Shown here: positions 60,566 through 64,000 of the stretch, piece after piece
Numbering within the stretch: the stretch's first letter is position 1
Layout of the letters: each line of letters begins with the position of its first letter
From: RYN-230 sp963770535
GTDB lineage: Bacteria > Actinomycetota > Actinomycetes > Streptosporangiales > Streptosporangiaceae
Direction of reading: 5' to 3'
NCBI GenBank assembly: GCA_963770535.1
Contig: CAVYPZ010000004.1
Location: 930,001-994,000 of the forward strand
Length of the DNA stretch: 64,000 nucleotides
The notes under the pieces: model-generated
The model's input: only the letters and a program-made list of their open reading frames with translations
What the model was told of the DNA's origin: nothing
The model's database searches: none
Translations under genes and position numbers: made by a program

Positions 60566-62089
60566 ATGTTCTTCACCTATCTGCGGCGCGAATTGCGCCG
60601 GCGGATGCGCCAGGCGATTTTCATCGCCCTCGGCCTGGCCCTGGGAATCGGTCTGGTGATCACCGTGACCGCGGCGTCCTCGGGGGTCAGGGACGCCCAG
60701 GCCACCGTGCTGCATTCGCTGTACGGCGTCGGGACCGACGTCACCGTGACCCAGGCGCCCACGGCCGGCTCAGGTGGCCCGACTGGGTTCGGTTTCCGGG
60801 GCCGGGTGGGCAGCCAGTCCCGGCCCGCGTCCGGCACAACGATCAACATTGACCACCTGACCAGCATCGGCCAGGGAACCTTGCCCGCCTCATCGGTCGG
60901 CAGCATCAGCAAGCTGCAGCACGTCGCCGGGGCGGCCGGGGCGCTCAGCCTGACCGACTCGGTCATCACCGGCAAGATCCCGGCCATCAACACCTCGGGC
61001 GGCAGCGGCGGCACTGGGACGGGCGGGTTCGGCGGCGGGTTCGGCGGCGGGGGCGGGGGAGGCGGCGGTGCCTTCCGCGGCAACTTCAAGTCCAGCTCGT
61101 TCACGGTCAGCGGGGTCGATCTGAACACCGGGGCCCTCGGGCCGCTCAGCTCGGCCAAGCTGGAGTCCGGCCGCACGTTCGCGTCCGCCGACGCCACCTC
61201 CAACGTGGCCGTGGTCAACTCCGACTACGCGACCCAGAAGAAGCTGGGCATCGGCTCCACCGTCACGGTGGCCAAGACCAGCTTCAAGGTGGTGGGCATC
61301 GCCAGCGCGGGCAGCAACGCATCCGACGTCTTCATCCCGCTGGCCCGGGCGCAGGCGCTGGCCGGCCTGACGGGCAAGGTCAACACGATCTACGTGGCCG
61401 CGGACAGCGCGTCCAACATCAGCGGCGTGGCCAGGGAGATCTCCGCGTTCCTGCCCAAGGCCACCGTGACCACGTCCAGCAGCCTGGCCAGCGAGGTGAC
61501 CGGGTCGCTGTCCAGCGCGGCCAGCCTGGCCAACAACCTCGGCAAGTGGCTGGCGATCGCCGTCCTGATCGCCGCGTTCCTGCTGGCCAGCCTGCTGACC
61601 AGCGCCGCTGTCGCGCGGCGGGTCCGGGAATTCGGCACGCTCAAGGCGCTTGGCTGGCGCAGCCGGCGGATCGTCGGCCAGGTGATGGGTGAATCGATCG
61701 CCATCGGCATCATCGGCGGCGTGGCGGGGGTCCTGCTCGGCTTCGCCGGGGCCGCCCTGGTCACGAAGCTGACGTCGCCGCTGACCGCGTCGGTGGGCCA
61801 GACGACCGGATCAGCCACCCCCGGCGGGGCCCGGACCTTCGGCGGCTTCGGTGGCGGCACCGGCGCCCCCGGGGGCGGCGGCTTCGGTGCGGGCCGGCCG
61901 GGCGGCTTCTTCGGCCGGGCCGACGCCGCAGCCCACAGCGTGGCCGTTCACCTGACCGCGCCGGTGACCATCGGCGCGGTGGTCCTCGCCGTGGTGCTGG
62001 CCATCGCCGGCGGGCTCATCGCCGGCGGTTTCGGCGGCTGGCGGGCGGCCCGGCTGCGCCCGGCGGCGGCGCTGTCGCGGGTCGAGTGA
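60566..62089 (+). CDS. MacB/FtsX-like ABC transporter permease
   Basis: Permease of 507 residues: N-terminal TM (AIFIALGLALGIGLVITVTA), a periplasmic MacB-core domain containing a Gly-rich loop (GGSGGTGTGGFGGGFGGGGG region near 61000-61075), then three TM segments of the FtsX domain (WLAIAVLIAAFLLASLLTSA, VREFGTLKALGWRSRRIVGQ before TM3, VTIGAVVLAVVLAIAGGLIA). A second Gly/Phe-rich extracytoplasmic loop lies near 61840-61920. ATG at 60566 follows GGAGGAG. A hairpin (CCCGCAT, GAGA, ATGCGGG; 60529-60546) lies just before the SD. Paired with the ATPase 34 bases downstream. Confidence 0.9.
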   Translation: MFFTYLRRELRRRMRQAIFIALGLALGIGLVITVTAASSGVRDAQATVLHSLYGVGTDVTVTQAPTAGSGGPTGFGFRGRVGSQSRPASGTTINIDHLTSIGQGTLPASSVGSISKLQHVAGAAGALSLTDSVITGKIPAINTSGGSGGTGTGGFGGGFGGGGGGGGGAFRGNFKSSSFTVSGVDLNTGALGPLSSAKLESGRTFASADATSNVAVVNSDYATQKKLGIGSTVTVAKTSFKVVGIASAGSNASDVFIPLARAQALAGLTGKVNTIYVAADSASNISGVAREISAFLPKATVTTSSSLASEVTGSLSSAASLANNLGKWLAIAVLIAAFLLASLLTSAAVARRVREFGTLKALGWRSRRIVGQVMGESIAIGIIGGVAGVLLGFAGAALVTKLTSPLTASVGQTTGSATPGGARTFGGFGGGTGAPGGGGFGAGRPGGFFGRADAAAHSVAVHLTAPVTIGAVVLAVVLAIAGGLIAGGFGGWRAARLRPAAALSRVE

Positions 62090-62123
62090 GCACGGGTCCA
62101 CAGAGCGGGAGGACAAGGAAGCC

Positions 62124-62816
62124 ATGTACAAGCTGACAGGCGTTACCAAGAGGTACCAGAAGGGCCGGGTCACGGTCGATGCGCTGGCCGGCGTGGACCT
62201 GGTCATCGAGGACGGCGAGTGGCTGGCGATCCAGGGCCCGACCGGGCACGGGAAGACCACTCTCCTGCAGGTCCTCGGCGGCCTGGACCGGCCCACGTCG
62301 GGCATCGTGGAATTCGACGGCCAGGACCTTGCCGCCATGCGGGAAACCCAGGTCACCAAGGTCCGTGCGGAGTCGATGGGCTTCATCTTCCAGACCTTCA
62401 ACCTGATCCCGACGCTCAGCGCCCTGGAGAACGTGGAGGTCGCCCTGGTTCCGCTGGGCATCGGGACCGCGGAACGGCAGGCGCGGGCCATGGCGGCGCT
62501 GGAGAACGTCGCTCTCGGTGAGCGGGCCCGGCACCTGCCCTCGGAGCTGTCCGGCGGGCAGCAGCAGCGGGTGGCGATCGCCCGGGCCCTGGTCAAGGAG
62601 CCGAAGGTGCTGCTGGCCGACGAGCCCACCGGCAACCTGGACGAGGGAACCCGGGACGACATCATGGGACTGCTGGAGAAACTGTGGCGGGATACGGGGC
62701 TGACCCTCATCCTGGTCACCCACGACAGCTCAGTCGCCCGCCGCGCCCAGCGCATCGGGATCATGCAGAACGGCAAGCTGTCGATCAGGCAGGACACGCG
62801 GGGCGCCGCGACCTGA
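62124..62816 (+). CDS. ABC transporter ATP-binding protein (MacB/LolD type)
   Basis: ATPase of 230 residues: Walker A GPTGHGKTT (His replaces the common Ser/Ala), Q-loop FIFQTFNLIPTLSALENVEV, signature LSGGQQQRVAIARAL, Walker B VLLADEPTGNLD and H-loop LILVTHD. Operates with the upstream permease, most likely as a mechanotransmitting exporter or lipoprotein-type complex rather than an importer. ATG at 62124 with GGAGGACAAGGA upstream. Confidence 0.94.
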   Translation: MYKLTGVTKRYQKGRVTVDALAGVDLVIEDGEWLAIQGPTGHGKTTLLQVLGGLDRPTSGIVEFDGQDLAAMRETQVTKVRAESMGFIFQTFNLIPTLSALENVEVALVPLGIGTAERQARAMAALENVALGERARHLPSELSGGQQQRVAIARALVKEPKVLLADEPTGNLDEGTRDDIMGLLEKLWRDTGLTLILVTHDSSVARRAQRIGIMQNGKLSIRQDTRGAAT

Positions 62817-63000
62817 ATGCCGGGGCGTGAGCCCGCCCGCCAGGCCAGCCCGGAAGCTCGCCCAGCCGGGAGCGTCCACAGCCGCCGTGTCCGCTGCCTG
62901 GCGGTCTGGCAGGAGCGGAACGGGTGAACCCGTAAAGGGGGTGGTAGCCCCGTGGCCTGCGTGGCTGGCGTTACGCATGTGCCTCCGGGACGGGCTCATC

Positions 63001-63060
63001 GCGTTCGTGATCATGGGCTTGCTGGGCCGCGAGGCCCAGCAAGCCCATGATCACGAACGC
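63001..63060. terminator. 60-base perfect hairpin between convergent genes
   Basis: Arms of 28 bases (63001-63028 and 63033-63060) are exact complements around a GCGA loop. It lies in the 335-base gap between the ABC ATPase and the convergent SpoIIE-type gene; the rest of the gap (62817-63000) shows no gene. A bidirectional terminator or RNA-processing site is likely by position. Confidence 0.75.
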
Positions 63061-63075
63061 GCCGACACGCCCAGT

Positions 63076-63156
63076 CCGCGGCAGGCTCGGCCCGCGGCAG
63101 GCTCGGCCCCAAGGCAGGCTCGGCCCGCGGCAGGCTCGGCCCGCGGAACGCTCAGT
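63076..63156 (-). repeat. Five-copy 16-base tandem repeat containing the phosphatase stop
   Basis: Units near 63076, 63092, 63108, 63125 and 63141 share CCGCGGCAGGCTCGGC (plus-strand view). The gene-proximal, most divergent unit (63141-63156) contains the TGA of the minus-strand gene. Confidence 0.88.
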
Positions 63157-64000
63157 CCGCGGGCTGGTCCCGGCGGTCCTTGCCGGTGACGGGGAGCGCC
63201 TGCTCGCACCAGACGATCTTCCCCTGCGGGGTCCGCCGCGCGCCCCAGCGCTGCGCGAACTGGCTCACCACCTCGAGGCCGCGGCCGCACTCCTCGTCCC
63301 GCCCCGCGTGCCGCAGCCGGGGGAGCGCGGCCGAGCTGTCGAGCACCTCGCAGACCAGCGATCCCTCCAGGACCATCCGCAGGGTGACGTCGCCGGTGGC
63401 GTGCCGGATGGCGTTCGTGACCAGTTCCGACACCAGCAGCTCAGTGGTGGGGATGAGCTCGCGCAGGCCCCAGCGCTCCAGCGGCCCGCGGATCAGGCAC
63501 CGGGCCCGGGCCGCCGACGTGAGCTCGGCAGGCAGGGTCCAGGAGATGTGGTGATCAGCGGGAATCCGGCCGAGGCGGGCGATGAGGATCGCGATGTCGT
63601 CGCGTTGCTGATGCGCGTACACCCCGGCGAGCGCGGCCCGGCACAGATCGTCGAGTGAGGTCGCCGCGGCCGGGCCGGTGAACACGTCGCGGAGGAAGTT
63701 CAGCCCGTCGTCGATGTCCCGCTGCCGGTCCTCGACCAGGCCGTCGGTGTAGAGGACGAGCAGGCTCCCGTCCTCGATCCGGAAGGTGCGGCTCTCGATC
63801 GGGAACTCGCCCACGCCGAGCGGCGGCGCCGGGCTGGTGTCCAGGAACTTCCCGGTGCCGTCCGGCCGGACCAGCAGCGGCGGCAGGTGGCCCGCGGACG
63901 CGATCTCACAGTCGCCGGTCACCGCGTCATACAGCGCGTACGCGCACGTCGCGAAGTGCGGTTCCCGTTCGCCGAGGGACGTCATCAGCTCGTTGAGCTG
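63152..64000 (-). CDS. SpoIIE phosphatase with C-terminal HATPase domain (5' end outside window)
   Basis: C-terminal 283 codons of a larger protein; the start is beyond 64000. The PP2C/SpoIIE part shows ASAGHLPPLLVRPDG, VLYTDGLVEDRQRDID and QQRDDIAILIARLG; the HATPase_c anti-sigma-kinase-like part follows with STTELLVSELVTNAIRHATG replaced at its start by PTTELL, then RGLEVVSQFAQRWG. This phosphatase-plus-kinase fusion is common in actinomycetes and regulates sigma/anti-sigma partner switching. Upstream sensory domains (PAS/GAF) are probable but not visible. Confidence 0.9.
   Translation of the reverse strand, partial: QLNELMTSLGEREPHFATCAYALYDAVTGDCEIASAGHLPPLLVRPDGTGKFLDTSPAPPLGVGEFPIESRTFRIEDGSLLVLYTDGLVEDRQRDIDDGLNFLRDVFTGPAAATSLDDLCRAALAGVYAHQQRDDIAILIARLGRIPADHHISWTLPAELTSAARARCLIRGPLERWGLRELIPTTELLVSELVTNAIRHATGDVTLRMVLEGSLVCEVLDSSAALPRLRHAGRDEECGRGLEVVSQFAQRWGARRTPQGKIVWCEQALPVTGKDRRDQPAD

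Overview
This is a very GC-rich stretch of an actinobacterial chromosome with many GTG starts and GTGA/ATGA gene overlaps. A mycothiol-type nitroreductase homologue, an Eis-type acetyltransferase, a conservon (cvnABCD-type) signalling operon, SpoIIE-type phosphatases and a complete hopanoid operon together suggest a mycothiol-containing, probably filamentous actinomycete. I cannot name the genus. No tRNA, rRNA, CRISPR array, prophage or transposase was recognised.

Layout. 1-12.7 kb is the conserved information-processing block: infB (5' part missing), DUF503, rbfA, nrnA-type DHH phosphoesterase, truB, a class I DAHP synthase, ribF, rpsO, pnp, an M16 peptidase and dapB. 12.7-24.3 kb holds small conserved proteins (DUF2277, YccF), a kelch/beta-propeller lipoprotein, an acyl-CoA ligase, a TetR-controlled membrane protein with two perfect operators, an NfeD/SPFH pair, menA and ilvD. 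24.4-43 kb holds a NERD protein, an amidase, a penicillin-acylase-family enzyme, a nonsense-interrupted hydrolase with a divergent TetR gene, malQ, an MFS exporter, a DUF1254 protein, pepN, an Rv2466c-like protein, rpiB and an Eis-like acetyltransferase. 43-48.4 kb is a SpoIIE phosphatase and a cvnA-B-C-D operon.

49.4-58.6 kb is a tightly coupled hopanoid operon: hpnC, hpnD, hpnE, polyprenyl diphosphate synthase, shc, hpnG joined in frame to ispH, and hpnH. It covers the HMBPP reductase step, prenyl chain building, squalene formation, cyclisation, adenosyl addition and trimming to ribosylhopane. A GT-C type membrane glycosyltransferase, a MacB-like ABC pair and a second SpoIIE/ATPase protein (cut by the window end) follow.

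Two features recur. First, short GC-rich tandem repeats are abundant. At seven genes the gene-proximal repeat unit contains the stop codon (ribF, dapB, TetR at 18.3 kb, menA, amidase, penicillin acylase, the last phosphatase), and other repeats sit in frame inside conserved enzymes. Second, otherwise well-conserved genes carry single reading-frame shifts, most densely from 46 to 60 kb (cvnA, hpnE, prenyl synthase, shc, hpnG, glycosyltransferase). Sequence continues in the correct next frame and gene overlaps are intact, so I read most of these as probable sequencing errors, though real decay cannot be excluded.
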